In this document: positions 45,161-53,569 of the stretch, one piece after another
Numbering within the stretch: position 1 is the first letter of the stretch
How the letters are laid out: every line of letters starts with the position of its first letter
Origin: Methylobacterium thuringiense
Lineage (GTDB): Bacteria; Pseudomonadota; Alphaproteobacteria; Rhizobiales; Beijerinckiaceae
Reading direction: 5' to 3'
NCBI RefSeq assembly: GCF_022179645.1
Contig: NZ_BPRA01000012.1
Location: forward strand, 1 to 64,000
DNA length: 64,000 nucleotides
Notes under the pieces: model-generated
What the model was told of the DNA's origin: nothing
Seen by the model: the letters and a program-made list of their open reading frames with translations, nothing else
Database searches by the model: none
Program-made: the position numbers and the translations under genes

Positions 45161-46537
45161 ATGCTGTTCAACCACCTCTCCGACGACCTGTTCAAGCCGC
45201 TCGCCTCGCCGAGCCGGGCCTTCAACGCGGCCCTGCTCCTGCACGTCCGCGAAAAGCTGTTCGGCGACACCATGGAGCCGCTGCGCAAGAGCGAATTGCT
45301 GGCAGCGATCGGCGATTTCTGCAGCGGCTGGACCCAGGCCGAGATCGCGGACGACGAGACCACCCCCGTCGATCCGGTGGAGCGGCGCTCGGCGGTGTAC
45401 AGGCGTTTCCTCGATTCGGGCTGGCTGGTGGAGCGGCGCGAGCGCTACGTGCCGGTGGTCGATCTCGATCCGCAGGCGCGATTGCTGCTCGACGATCTCG
45501 CCCGGCTCGATCGCGGCGAGACCCGCTCTTATGGCGGCGCGGTGCTCGACGTGCTGGGGGCGCTGGAGAGTGCTACGGCCAACCCGGGAGAGCGTTCGGA
45601 AGCGTTGAGCAATGCGGCCAAGGCGGCGCGCGATTTCCTCGGGCATCTGCGCAGCCTTGCCGGCTCCATGCGCAAGATCGAGGAGCGCATCCTGGCCGAG
45701 GACGACCTGCGGGCGGCGTTTCGCCTGTATTTCGAGGAGTTTGTCGAACGCCACCTCGTCAGCGACTACCGGACGCTGCACACCCGCTTCAATCCCTTCC
45801 GCTTCCGGTCCGGTATCGTGCGCGAGGCGGGACGGGCACTGCGCGACCCGCTGACCGTGCGGGCGCTGGCAGAGGGGGCGCTGCGCGAGGGCAGGGCCGC
45901 CGGGCTCGAGGCGGCCGAACGGACGGTGCGCGGCGAACTCACGGAAATCCTTGCGATTTTCGAGGGCCTCGACCGGCATCTCGACGTGGTCTCCGACATC
46001 GTCGCACGCATGGAGCGTCGCATCGCCGCGGCGATGCGCTACGAGGGCAACCGCGATTCCGCCCGCATCGAACGTACCGCCGCGGCCCTGCGCGCCGTCG
46101 GGGCAGTCGGGGATGTCGCGAGAGCACCGGTGCCGCCGATCCTGTCGGCGCGGATGCCCGTCGGGCCGCCGCATCTCTACGCACCGCGTATGAAACGGCG
46201 GGCGATCGTCACGGAGCCGTTGCCGGATTCGGTCAACGATCCGGCCATCGATGCCTTCGTCGAGGCGAAGGACGAATTCCGCCGCCGCACGACGGTAACT
46301 CCTGAATCCATAACGGTTTTTCTGGAGCGCCAGTTCGCCAGCGGCCGTACCGTCCGCGGCTCCGGGATCAGGGTTTCGGATATCGACGCCTTCGTGGTGT
46401 TTCAGCGGCTGCGCGAGATCGACGTGCTGTTCGACGGCGCCCTGGCCGGTCGCTACCGGCTGTCGCGGGTGGATGGCCGGATCGCCAACGGCTGGCTCGA
46501 TTGCCCGGATTTCACGGTCGAGCGGCAGCATGTTTGA
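45161..46537 (+). CDS. Wadjet JetA/MksF-like kleisin
   Basis: A 458-residue protein. Its start, MLFNHLSDDLFKPLASPSRAFNAALLL, is the hallmark of the JetA (MksF, kleisin) family of Wadjet/Mks condensins. It has winged-helix-like ends and a long helical middle (about 130-300). In complete systems this kleisin binds the KITE subunit JetB and the SMC-like ATPase JetC, and JetD supplies a nuclease that cuts small circular plasmids. The downstream gene overlaps by eight bases and is JetB-like, but jetC and jetD are absent. The coding frame is intact. The name is given by family resemblance; activity without an SMC is doubtful. Confidence 0.82.
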   Translation: MLFNHLSDDLFKPLASPSRAFNAALLLHVREKLFGDTMEPLRKSELLAAIGDFCSGWTQAEIADDETTPVDPVERRSAVYRRFLDSGWLVERRERYVPVVDLDPQARLLLDDLARLDRGETRSYGGAVLDVLGALESATANPGERSEALSNAAKAARDFLGHLRSLAGSMRKIEERILAEDDLRAAFRLYFEEFVERHLVSDYRTLHTRFNPFRFRSGIVREAGRALRDPLTVRALAEGALREGRAAGLEAAERTVRGELTEILAIFEGLDRHLDVVSDIVARMERRIAAAMRYEGNRDSARIERTAAALRAVGAVGDVARAPVPPILSARMPVGPPHLYAPRMKRRAIVTEPLPDSVNDPAIDAFVEAKDEFRRRTTVTPESITVFLERQFASGRTVRGSGIRVSDIDAFVVFQRLREIDVLFDGALAGRYRLSRVDGRIANGWLDCPDFTVERQHV

Positions 46538-47162
46538 GCCGTTCCGCGCCATCGTCGACGGAGACGAGCCGCCATCCGGCGCAAGAGCCCCCAGCGAGGA
46601 CGAATTGATCCGGGCCCTCCAGGTGCTCATCAAGGTCCAGGTCGTCTATGCCGACACACCCGGCATCGGACGATCGTATGAGATTGCGCGCCATTACGCG
46701 CCGTTCTTCCGCGACTACTTCGCCTGTCTTGGGTATAGCTTCGAGGTTTCCCACCGAGACCAGATGGTGTTCTTGCGCGTACCCGCTGAGGGAGCGCGCC
46801 ACGACGCGCCGGCGGAACGGCTGCGGAAGGACGAGACACTGGTCCTGCTGGCGCTGAGGCTCGCCTACGAGGAGGGGCTGCGGGACCACCGCGTCACCAC
46901 GGACGGCGTTGTCGAATGTACCACCGACGACATCGCGGAATCGATCCGCACCGCCGCCCGCAGCGATCCGCCGGAGGAGACGCGACTCGTTGAAATCCTT
47001 CGCCTTTTCGCTCGGAAAGGCGCTGTGCGGCTCGGCGAACGCGACCGCACCGAGCGGGTCACGCCGCTGCTGGTATTGCCTGGAATAGCCGTGCTGTCGC
47101 CGGATGCCTGGATGGATCAGGTCCAGGCCTGGGCCGCCTCCGTCGCAGACGGGGATGCCTGA
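46530..47162 (+). CDS. Wadjet JetB/MksE-like (DUF4194) KITE protein
   Basis: A 210-residue protein of the DUF4194 type: an N-terminal helix pair (DELIRALQVLIKVQVVYAD), then tandem winged-helix features (HYAPFFRDYFACLGYSFEV; ETLVLLALRLAYEEGLRD). Its ATG lies inside the end of the jetA-like gene (eight-base overlap), a translationally coupled arrangement normal for jetAB. In full systems an SMC gene starts at or within its stop codon; here 250 bases without any Walker A-like sequence follow. Confidence 0.78.
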   Translation: MFEPFRAIVDGDEPPSGARAPSEDELIRALQVLIKVQVVYADTPGIGRSYEIARHYAPFFRDYFACLGYSFEVSHRDQMVFLRVPAEGARHDAPAERLRKDETLVLLALRLAYEEGLRDHRVTTDGVVECTTDDIAESIRTAARSDPPEETRLVEILRLFARKGAVRLGERDRTERVTPLLVLPGIAVLSPDAWMDQVQAWAASVADGDA

Positions 47163-47412
47163 CACCGCGCGGCTCCCAGTCGGCCAGGATCGAGAATCCG
47201 GCGAAATCTCGCTCCTCCCAGTCGAGGACGATCCTCGGACGTCCGATTCCGATGCCGGACATCATGCTGCCCGATGTTGCACCCGTATGATGTCCGACGC
47301 GCACCCTGTTCAGCACCACGGACGATCTCGATCACGCCTGTTGCCCACCAGCATCATGCGCTCAGGCCAAACAGGGCTATCACAATGCACGACAGACGAA
47401 CGGGCTAAACCC

Positions 47413-47673
47413 ATGCGACCCATCCTGGCCGGCCTCGTTCTCCTCCTGCTGCCGAGCCTCGCCTCGGCGGAATGCGTGTGTGCCTGCGTCCGCGGAAAGG
47501 CGATCGCCGTGTGCCAGCCGCAGGCGATGGTGGAGCCGATTTGCCAGCAGGTCTGCGTCGAGAAGATCGAGCAGTCGCTGAGCACGTTCGGCGGCGGCGG
47601 GGGTGGCGCCGGCATCGGTGGCGGTGTCAACGCGCTCGGTGCCGCGGGCAGCGGCATCGATCGGTCACGCTGA
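47413..47673 (+). CDS. Small exported Cys-rich protein
   Basis: An 86-residue precursor: signal peptide (MRPILAGLVLLLLPSLASA), then a compact Cys-rich segment with six cysteines (ECVCACVRGKAIAVCQPQAM, ICQQVCVEKI) and a Gly-rich tail. It could be a disulfide-bonded periplasmic peptide. No family recognised. The 250 bases upstream are non-coding. The start is defined by the signal peptide. Confidence 0.7.
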   Translation: MRPILAGLVLLLLPSLASAECVCACVRGKAIAVCQPQAMVEPICQQVCVEKIEQSLSTFGGGGGGAGIGGGVNALGAAGSGIDRSR

Positions 47674-47793
47674 CATACGTCCGGCCGGACCTCTGGGGCG
47701 ACCCGGTCTGCGACATTTCGTGTGGCTCCCGCGCGCAATCACGGGTAGTTGCCTCGACACGCATCACGGCCGAGCCTAGCATCGTCCAAGGAA

Positions 47794-47815
47794 GGCGAAT
47801 TTCGCGAAATCCGCC
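47794..47815. promoter_or_regulatory. Palindromic operator upstream of the GntR gene
   Basis: A 22-base near-perfect palindrome (20 of 22 symmetric), centre TTTCGCGAAA, ends 16 bases before the GntR start codon. It is probably the autoregulatory site. Confidence 0.6.
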
Positions 47816-47831
47816 AAACTTTCATGGGTCT

Positions 47832-48527
47832 ATGAACAAGATCGAGCCCGGCATCGGGATCAACCGGCGCTACCTGCACGACGAGGTGGCCGACCGTATG
47901 CGCGAGCTCATCCATGTCGGTGAGCTCGAGCCGAAGGCGCGCGTCAACGAGAGCGAGCTGACCGAGCGCTTCGGCATCTCGCGGACGCCCCTGCGCGAGG
48001 CGATCAAGATCCTCGCCACCGAGGGCCTGCTCGAGCTGCTGCCGAACCGCGGCGCCCGCGTCGCCAGCATCTCGCAATCCGAGATCGAAGAGATGATCGA
48101 GGTCATCGCCGGACTGGAGGCGACCGCCTGCGATCTCGCCTGCCGGACGATCACCGACGACGAGATCGCCGCGATCGAGCAGAAGCACGCCGGTATGGTC
48201 GCGGCGTGGAAGGAACGGGACGAGGCCGTCTATTTCCGGCTCAACCGCGAGATCCACGAAGCGATCATGAATGCAAGCCGCAACTCGACGTTGCAGGGCA
48301 TCTATGCCGGCCTGTCCGGCCGCACCCAGCGCTCGCGCTATCTCGCGCACCAGACGGACGAGCAATGGGCCCGCGCGGTCGAGGAGCACGAGGGCATGAT
48401 CCCGCTCCTCCAGGCGCGCGACGGCGAGAGGCTCGCCAAGCTGATGCGCGAGCACATCCGGGCCAAGAAGCCCGTCATCGCGGCCACCTACGGCGAGCCT
48501 GCGGCCGGAGCCGCCGAGGTCGCCTGA
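47832..48527 (+). CDS. GntR family (FadR/FCD) transcriptional regulator
   Basis: A 231-residue regulator with a winged HTH (RVNESELTERFGISRTPLREAIKILATEGLLELLPNRGARV) and an FCD ligand domain whose metal-binding histidines are plausible (EIHEAIMNASRN; VEEHEGMI; MREHI). The effector is unknown. The start at 47832 has no Shine-Dalgarno sequence, and the palindrome just upstream suggests a very short leader. It is followed by a mosaic of hairpins. Confidence 0.92.
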   Translation: MNKIEPGIGINRRYLHDEVADRMRELIHVGELEPKARVNESELTERFGISRTPLREAIKILATEGLLELLPNRGARVASISQSEIEEMIEVIAGLEATACDLACRTITDDEIAAIEQKHAGMVAAWKERDEAVYFRLNREIHEAIMNASRNSTLQGIYAGLSGRTQRSRYLAHQTDEQWARAVEEHEGMIPLLQARDGERLAKLMREHIRAKKPVIAATYGEPAAGAAEVA

Positions 48528-48551
48528 CTCTCACCTATGCCGTAACCCGAG

Positions 48552-48756
48552 AGCAGGCTGCGAAAAAGCGGCAACGGTTTTTCGCGCGAAGCCTGCTTTA
48601 AGCTTTTGAATCGATCACGCTGCGTTTTGATCGATTCGATCAAAACGCAGCGTGATCTAGAGCAGTTTCCGTGATCTTGGACTCGCGAAAACTGCTCTAT
48701 CTCTTTGTGCGGTCACATTTTCTTCACGCGAACCGGAAACCAGTTCGCTCGAAAAT
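48552..48756. repeat. Mosaic of intergenic palindromes
   Basis: Three structures stand in a row. First, AGCAGGCT/AGCCTGCT (48552-48597) encloses GCGAAAAA/TTTTTCGC and probably terminates the GntR gene. Second, a perfect 45-base palindrome has 21-base arms (48613-48633 and 48637-48657). Third, AGAGCAGTTT/AAACTGCTCT spans 48659-48698. A tail (48718-48756) resembles the element at 58491-58526. No gene is present from 48528 to 48971. Confidence 0.8.
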
Positions 48757-48971
48757 ACTACAGGTTTCGGATCACCTTTCGCTTCGCTGCAGGCGTCCGG
48801 GAAAGGGCCGTGGCATCGAACGGATCTACCGGAAACGGTATGATACGCAGTCCCGAGACGGTTTCTGCGTCTCCATGGCCGTCGGCATCCGCTTTTCGCG
48901 GCATGGATCGGAACGAGTCGCGATCCACCCTGGTGCGCGGGGATCGTGCGGCGCTGCACAGCGCCTCCGGC

Positions 48972-49790
48972 TCAGCGTCCCTCCCAGTCCGGCTTCCGCT
49001 TGGCTAGGAACGCCTCCATGCCCTCGCGAAAATCGCGGCTCATATAGGCCATCAGGATGAGGTCGTCGCCGGGCCGGGCCTCGCCCTCAGTAGCGGCGGC
49101 GTCCTCTGCGAGGCGGCGCAGGCCCTCCTTGGTGGCCTGTAGCGTCAGGGGGGCGTGGCCGGCGAGCAGGCTCGCGAGGCTCGTCGCGCGCTCCGCGAGG
49201 GCTTCGGCATCCTCCACGATCTCGCTGGCGAGGCCGATGGCGAGCGCCTCCTCGGCGCCGACGAGGCGAGCGGTGAACAGGATGTCCTTCACGCGCGCCG
49301 GCCCGATCAGACCCGAGAGCCGCTTGAGGTTGCTCATCGACAGGCAGTTGCCGAGGGTGCGCGCGATCGGGAAGCCGAAGCGCGCGTCGCGGGTGGCGAT
49401 GCGCATGTCGCAGGCGGCGGCGATGGCGGCGCCCCCGCCCGTGCAAGCTCCGGCGATCGCCGCGATGCTCGGCACGCGCAGGCGCTCCAGCGTGCCGAGC
49501 ACGCGGTCCATGAAGCGCTCGTAGCCCAGCGCGTCCTCGGCGGTCTCGAAACCGCGGAACTGCGCGATGTCGGTACCCGCTGCGAAGGCCTTGTCGCCGG
49601 CCCCGGTGATGATCAGCGCCTTGACCGAACGGTCCTCCTCGATCCGCCGGCACAGCGTGATCAGGCCCTCGTACATGGCGAAGGTCAGCGCGTTGCGGGC
49701 CTGCGGCCGGTTTAGCGTGATCCGGGCGATGCCGGATGCGTCGGTGGCGAACAGGAGCTCGTCGGTCGGTGCGGGATCGGGCGCGCTCAT
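48972..49790 (-). CDS. Enoyl-CoA hydratase/isomerase family protein
   Basis: A 272-residue crotonase-fold enzyme. The oxyanion-hole segments are AFAAGTDIAQF and ACTGGGAAIAAACDMRIA. The position of the usual first catalytic glutamate is not clearly filled, so the reaction (hydratase, isomerase or thioesterase) cannot be set from sequence. No other fatty-acid or CoA genes adjoin it. Normal length. Confidence 0.9.
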   Translation of the reverse strand: MSAPDPAPTDELLFATDASGIARITLNRPQARNALTFAMYEGLITLCRRIEEDRSVKALIITGAGDKAFAAGTDIAQFRGFETAEDALGYERFMDRVLGTLERLRVPSIAAIAGACTGGGAAIAAACDMRIATRDARFGFPIARTLGNCLSMSNLKRLSGLIGPARVKDILFTARLVGAEEALAIGLASEIVEDAEALAERATSLASLLAGHAPLTLQATKEGLRRLAEDAAATEGEARPGDDLILMAYMSRDFREGMEAFLAKRKPDWEGR

Positions 49791-49969
49791 CGCGGTATTC
49801 CTCGATGGTGGTCGGGCGGTCTCGGCACGACCCTGTCGCGCGATTGCCCGCCGGCGATCAAGCCGGAGCCGCCGGCCGCATCGCCGCGCGACCGTGGCGT
49901 TCGGATCATTTCTGCGGTGCCGGGTTCGTGCTATCCCCCTGTCGGAACCGGGACAATGGCGCTGCAGGG

Positions 49970-50455
49970 ATGACGAGCGTGAGAGCGACGACGATCGGAT
50001 TCATCGCAGCCGGCCTGCTCGCCGGCCTCGCGGCCGCGCCGGCCCGGGCCGAATGCGTGCGCAGCATCGTCAACAAGTCGTCGCTGACGGCGCTGGTCCG
50101 CCGGGACGGCGGCCCGTGGGTGACGGTGCCGCCGCACCGCTCGCAGGCGATCCGCTTCACCGAGCCCGGCAGCGTCGAATTCGCCCTCGTCTGCGGCCGT
50201 CCCGGCTATGGCTCGCCCGACCAGGGCGCGGTCTACCGCGACTCGATCGGCTACTCGGCGATCATCGACCGCTGCTATTACGAGATCGGCAACGGTTTCT
50301 TCGAAGACCAGCTCGGCCCCGGCTCCTCCATCGGCACCAAGGACACGGCCCCGCTGACGGTGAACGTGCCGCGCCAGGGCGACGTGGTGATCGGGACGCG
50401 ACTCGACGGGCTCTGCCCGGCGGTGTTCGGCGACACCCTGCGGTCGCGATACTGA
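49970..50455 (+). CDS. Exported hypothetical protein
   Basis: A precursor of up to 161 residues with a signal peptide (RATTIGFIAAGLLAGLAAAPARA). The mature domain carries four cysteines (ECVRS, LVCGR, DRCYY, GLCPA) and looks like a small beta-rich periplasmic protein. The start is either ATG 49970 or GTG 49979; AGGG at 49966-49969 is better spaced for the GTG. Family not recognised. Convergent with tenA, eight bases apart. Confidence 0.75.
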   Translation: MTSVRATTIGFIAAGLLAGLAAAPARAECVRSIVNKSSLTALVRRDGGPWVTVPPHRSQAIRFTEPGSVEFALVCGRPGYGSPDQGAVYRDSIGYSAIIDRCYYEIGNGFFEDQLGPGSSIGTKDTAPLTVNVPRQGDVVIGTRLDGLCPAVFGDTLRSRY

Positions 50456-50462
50456 GACATCC

Positions 50463-51122
50463 TCACACCGGCCAGCCGGCCTCGCGGTAGGCCGAGTCCC
50501 AGAACATCCATTCGAGCTGGGCGGCGCGGGTGAAGGCCGCATGCATCGCGGCGCGTTCCGCGGCGCCGGCCTCGGCCGCGACCCGGTCGGTGACGGCGAT
50601 CATGGCGTCGACCGCCTCGGAGAACTCCGGCCCGGCATAGGTGTCGATCCAGGCCCGGTAGGGGTTGTCGGCCGCAGCGCCGGCATGGATGTCGAGGCCG
50701 ATCTCGCGGTACATCCAGAAGCAGGGCAGCATGGCGGCGAGATGGACCGCCAGCGGCTCGCGGAAGCCGCTGGCGAGCAGGAACGAGATGTAGTGATGCG
50801 CCACCGGCGTCGGCGGCGTCGCCCGGACCTCCTCGGCCGAGACGCCGAAGCGCCGGAAGAAGTCCGTATGCAGGCCGCGCTCGACTTCTATGGCGGCTGT
50901 CGCCGCGGTGGTGAACTGCACCACGTCGTCGGGTCCGTCGGACTTCGCCGCCGCGAGCGCCAGGGCTTGGGCGAAGGCCACGAGGTAATGCGCGTCCTGA
51001 ATCATGTAGTGGCGAAAGGCCGGCAGCGGCAGCGTGCCGGCCGCGAGTTCGCGGTTGAACGGCAGGGTGCGGGCGGCCTCGTAAAGCGGGGCGTTGCGCG
51101 CCCAGGCGTCGGTGGAGAACAC
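50463..51122 (-). CDS. tenA: Thiaminase II / aminopyrimidine aminohydrolase
   Basis: A 219-residue all-helical TenA protein that salvages thiamin pyrimidine by hydrolysing aminopyrimidines. Features include FRHYMIQDAHYLVAFAQALALAAAKS in the first third, the catalytic cysteine in AAMLPCFWMYREIG, YRAWIDTYAGPEF, and the C-terminal QLEWMFWDSAYR glutamate. The length is normal. No thi genes or TPP riboswitch were seen next to it. Confidence 0.95.
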   Translation of the reverse strand: MFSTDAWARNAPLYEAARTLPFNRELAAGTLPLPAFRHYMIQDAHYLVAFAQALALAAAKSDGPDDVVQFTTAATAAIEVERGLHTDFFRRFGVSAEEVRATPPTPVAHHYISFLLASGFREPLAVHLAAMLPCFWMYREIGLDIHAGAAADNPYRAWIDTYAGPEFSEAVDAMIAVTDRVAAEAGAAERAAMHAAFTRAAQLEWMFWDSAYREAGWPV

Positions 51123-51175
51123 GGGATCGATTCCTTCACACGGATCGCGGATCGGACCGGGAGGGCCCTGCTACC

Positions 51176-51382
51176 ATGAAGAACGACGACCCCTGCATCA
51201 GCCTCTGCCAGTTCGACGGCCGGACCGGCTGGTGCCTGGGCTGCGGCCGGACGCTCCCCGAGATCCGCGCATGGCGCAAGCTGACGCCCTATCGCAAGAC
51301 CGCGCTGAGGCGCGAACTGCCCCGGCGCGTCGAGCAGGTCGGCGGCGAGGCTTCGGCCGTCGCCCTGCTCCGCAAGGGATGA
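51176..51382 (+). CDS. DUF1289 domain protein
   Basis: A 68-residue protein of the DUF1289 family. Cysteine pairs CISLC and [15 protein letters not shown] form a probable Fe-S or zinc site. Function unknown. It is divergent from tenA with 53 bases between. Confidence 0.9.
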   Translation: MKNDDPCISLCQFDGRTGWCLGCGRTLPEIRAWRKLTPYRKTALRRELPRRVEQVGGEASAVALLRKG

Positions 51383-51519
51383 GCGGGCCACGCTTCGTCC
51401 GGATAGCCGATGTGCGCGGCGACACAGCCTGAATCGTCGCACCGGTCCAGACAATGCTCGGAGATCCGCAGCGGCGGCGAAAGCAGTCCCTGCGAGACGA
51501 GGCCAGCGAGGAATTGCCG

Positions 51520-51672
51520 ATGACGTCGAAGGTCTCATTCCGCTGGCTGCTCACGCTCTTAGCCCTGATCGCTCCCGCCGCCCTCGGACCGTGCCGGGCG
51601 GCCGGCAAGCCCGAGGAAGCGCCGGCGCGGCAGGAAGCCTCCTCCGACGTCGTCTTCCGTCACTATCTCTGA
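51520..51672 (+). CDS. Small exported peptide
   Basis: A 50-residue precursor with a signal peptide-like N terminus ([20 protein letters not shown]) and a short polar remainder. GAGGAA precedes the ATG. The cysteine could be a lipobox (LGPC) in a poor context. No family recognised. Confidence 0.5.
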   Translation: MTSKVSFRWLLTLLALIAPAALGPCRAAGKPEEAPARQEASSDVVFRHYL

Positions 51673-51746
51673 CCGGCGGTTGGGTCCGGGCTCGGGTCCG
51701 TGCTAGGCCCCCGGCCGTTCAGCAGCAGCCAGGACATCACAGATCC

Positions 51747-52160
51747 ATGCGCTCGACCCTTTTCGCCGGAGCCTTCGCAATCGCCATGACCGCATCCGCC
51801 TCAGCCGCCCCCATCACGCTTCCCTCGGGCCTCGCCTACACCGACGAAGTCGTCGGCACCGGCGCGGAGGCCAAGCCCGGCCAGCAGGTCAGCGTGCAAT
51901 ACACGGGCTGGCTCGACGAGAGCGGCAAGAAGGGCAAGAAGTTCGACTCGTCGCGCGACCGTAACCAGCCCTTCTCGTTCCCCCTCGGCGGCGGCCAGGT
52001 CATCAAGGGCTGGGACGAGGGCGTCGCCGGCATGAAGGTCGGCGGCAAGCGCACCCTGACCATCCCCGCCGCCCTCGGCTACGGCGCCCGCGGCGCCGGC
52101 GGCGCCATCCCTCCGAACGCCACGCTGATCTTCGACGTCGAACTCCTCGGCGTGAAGTAA
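51747..52160 (+). CDS. FKBP-type peptidyl-prolyl isomerase
   Basis: A 137-residue periplasmic FKBP isomerase: signal peptide (about 1-20), then the complete FKBP domain with [49 protein letters not shown] and [24 protein letters not shown]. All active-site aromatics are present. It catalyses prolyl isomerisation during envelope protein folding. Convergent with the DUF427 gene, three bases apart. Confidence 0.95.
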   Translation: MRSTLFAGAFAIAMTASASAAPITLPSGLAYTDEVVGTGAEAKPGQQVSVQYTGWLDESGKKGKKFDSSRDRNQPFSFPLGGGQVIKGWDEGVAGMKVGGKRTLTIPAALGYGARGAGGAIPPNATLIFDVELLGVK

Positions 52161-52163
52161 CGC

Positions 52164-52661
52164 CTACCAGCCCATCGTCCCCGGCCCGCCCTTGAACGGG
52201 CCGGCGACGTCGGGCGTGATCCAGCCGCCATAGAAGCCGCCGGGCTGCGGCTCAGCGCGGATATCGCCGACGAAGCAGCCATCCATCGGCCCGGCATAGA
52301 ACGCCACCGCGCCCGCGATCTCGCGAAACGGCGGCGTCGGATCGGGATAGGCCCAGGCCGCGCCAGGCAGGGTGTGGCCACCGGCCGTGACGGCGAACAG
52401 CACCGCGCGGCCCTTCCACTCGCAGATGCCGGCGCGCTGCTGCGGACCGAGCACGCCCTCGGCCACGGCATCGCGCGGAAAATAATAGGTCGGCGGGTGG
52501 CTTGTCTCGAGCACGCGCCAGCCGTCCACCGTGTCGGCGATGGTCTCCCGGCCGAGGACGACCCGCAGGCGCAGGCCGACACGCTCCAGGCGGGGCGGGC
52601 GGGGATAGTCCCAGACGCTCTCCTGTCCGGGAGCCGGCGGTGTCGGGCTCGGTCTGAACAT
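52164..52661 (-). CDS. DUF427 family protein
   Basis: A 165-residue protein built on one DUF427 domain: SVWDYPRPPRLE, then GETIADTVDGWRVLETSHPPTYYFPRDAV and a second motif, GHTLPGAAWAYPDPTPPFREIAGAVAFYAG. Function not established. The start at 52661 has AGGG upstream; 52703 is a possible longer start overlapping the divergent promoter. Confidence 0.88.
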   Translation of the reverse strand: MFRPSPTPPAPGQESVWDYPRPPRLERVGLRLRVVLGRETIADTVDGWRVLETSHPPTYYFPRDAVAEGVLGPQQRAGICEWKGRAVLFAVTAGGHTLPGAAWAYPDPTPPFREIAGAVAFYAGPMDGCFVGDIRAEPQPGGFYGGWITPDVAGPFKGGPGTMGW

Positions 52662-52738
52662 CGCGATGGCCCTCAGGGATTGTCTTTCGTAACCTGCGCC
52701 CAAGCTAGTCGGACGACCAGCCGAGGAAAGGACGCAGG

Positions 52739-53494
52739 GTGAGCGACGCAGACGGATTTGCAGTCTTCCTCGACTTCGACGGCACGCTGGCCGAGCTCGC
52801 GCCGACCCCCGACGCGGTCCAGGTCGACCCGATTCTGGTGCCCAATCTCGAGAGCCTGAAGGCCCGCCTCGGGGGCGCCCTGGCGATCGTGACCGGGCGG
52901 CCGGTGAGCGTCATCGACGGCTTCCTGGCGCCCTCGCGCTTCGATTGCGCCGGGCTGCACGGCGTCGAGCTCCGGGTCGACGGACAGCTCAGCGGCGGAC
53001 GCCCGGAGGACCACCCCGACCTGCGCGCCGGCGTCGCGCGGCTGAGGGCGGAGACCGCCGCCCTCGACAAGGTGCTGATCGAGGACAAGGGCGCCTCGGT
53101 CGCCGTTCATTGGCGCCTCGCCAACGAACGCGACACCGAGACCGCCGAGGCCGTGGTGAAGGCGCTGGCGAGCGAACTCGGCGCGGGCTACCGGCTGCAG
53201 CTCGGCAAGGCGGTGGGCGAGATCGTGCCGGCCTCGGCCACCAAGGGCCATGCCATCCGCGCGCTCATGGAAAAACCGCCCTATGCCGGGCGTCGTGCGA
53301 TCTTCTTCGGCGACGACAAGACCGACGAATTCGCCTTCGAGGCCGTCAACGCCGACGGCGGCGTCAGCGTCCGCATCGGCGACGAGGACACCATCGCCGC
53401 TCGCCGCCTCGCCGCGCCGGCCGACGTCCGCGCGCTCATCGCCGCCTGGGCCGACGGCGCGCCGATCGACCCCGATGCGCTGCCGGCAGCCTGA
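52739..53494 (+). CDS. otsB: Trehalose-phosphatase
   Basis: A 251-residue HAD-superfamily phosphatase that dephosphorylates trehalose-6-phosphate. The nucleophile motif is FLDFDGTLAELA (residues 10-21), motif II lies in AIVTGRP, and the late acidic motif is FFGDDKTDEFAF. It starts with GTG at 52739, preceded by GAGGAAAGG. otsA is not in this stretch. Glucokinase follows 75 bases later, so the pair links to glucose/trehalose use. Confidence 0.93.
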   Translation: MSDADGFAVFLDFDGTLAELAPTPDAVQVDPILVPNLESLKARLGGALAIVTGRPVSVIDGFLAPSRFDCAGLHGVELRVDGQLSGGRPEDHPDLRAGVARLRAETAALDKVLIEDKGASVAVHWRLANERDTETAEAVVKALASELGAGYRLQLGKAVGEIVPASATKGHAIRALMEKPPYAGRRAIFFGDDKTDEFAFEAVNADGGVSVRIGDEDTIAARRLAAPADVRALIAAWADGAPIDPDALPAA

Positions 53495-53569
53495 CGTTAT
53501 ACGCCCCCTCTGATACGCTGCCCGATGCCGGTCCGGCCGGCGGCAGCGATCCAAAGACGGCCCCACGCC

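Noticed and set aside
47163-47412. Possible remnant of jetC after jetB, and a minus-strand frame ending inside jetB
   Set aside because: Reading all frames shows no Walker A (GxxGxGKS/T) or SMC-like sequence; the minus-strand frame has no ribosome site or recognisable family.
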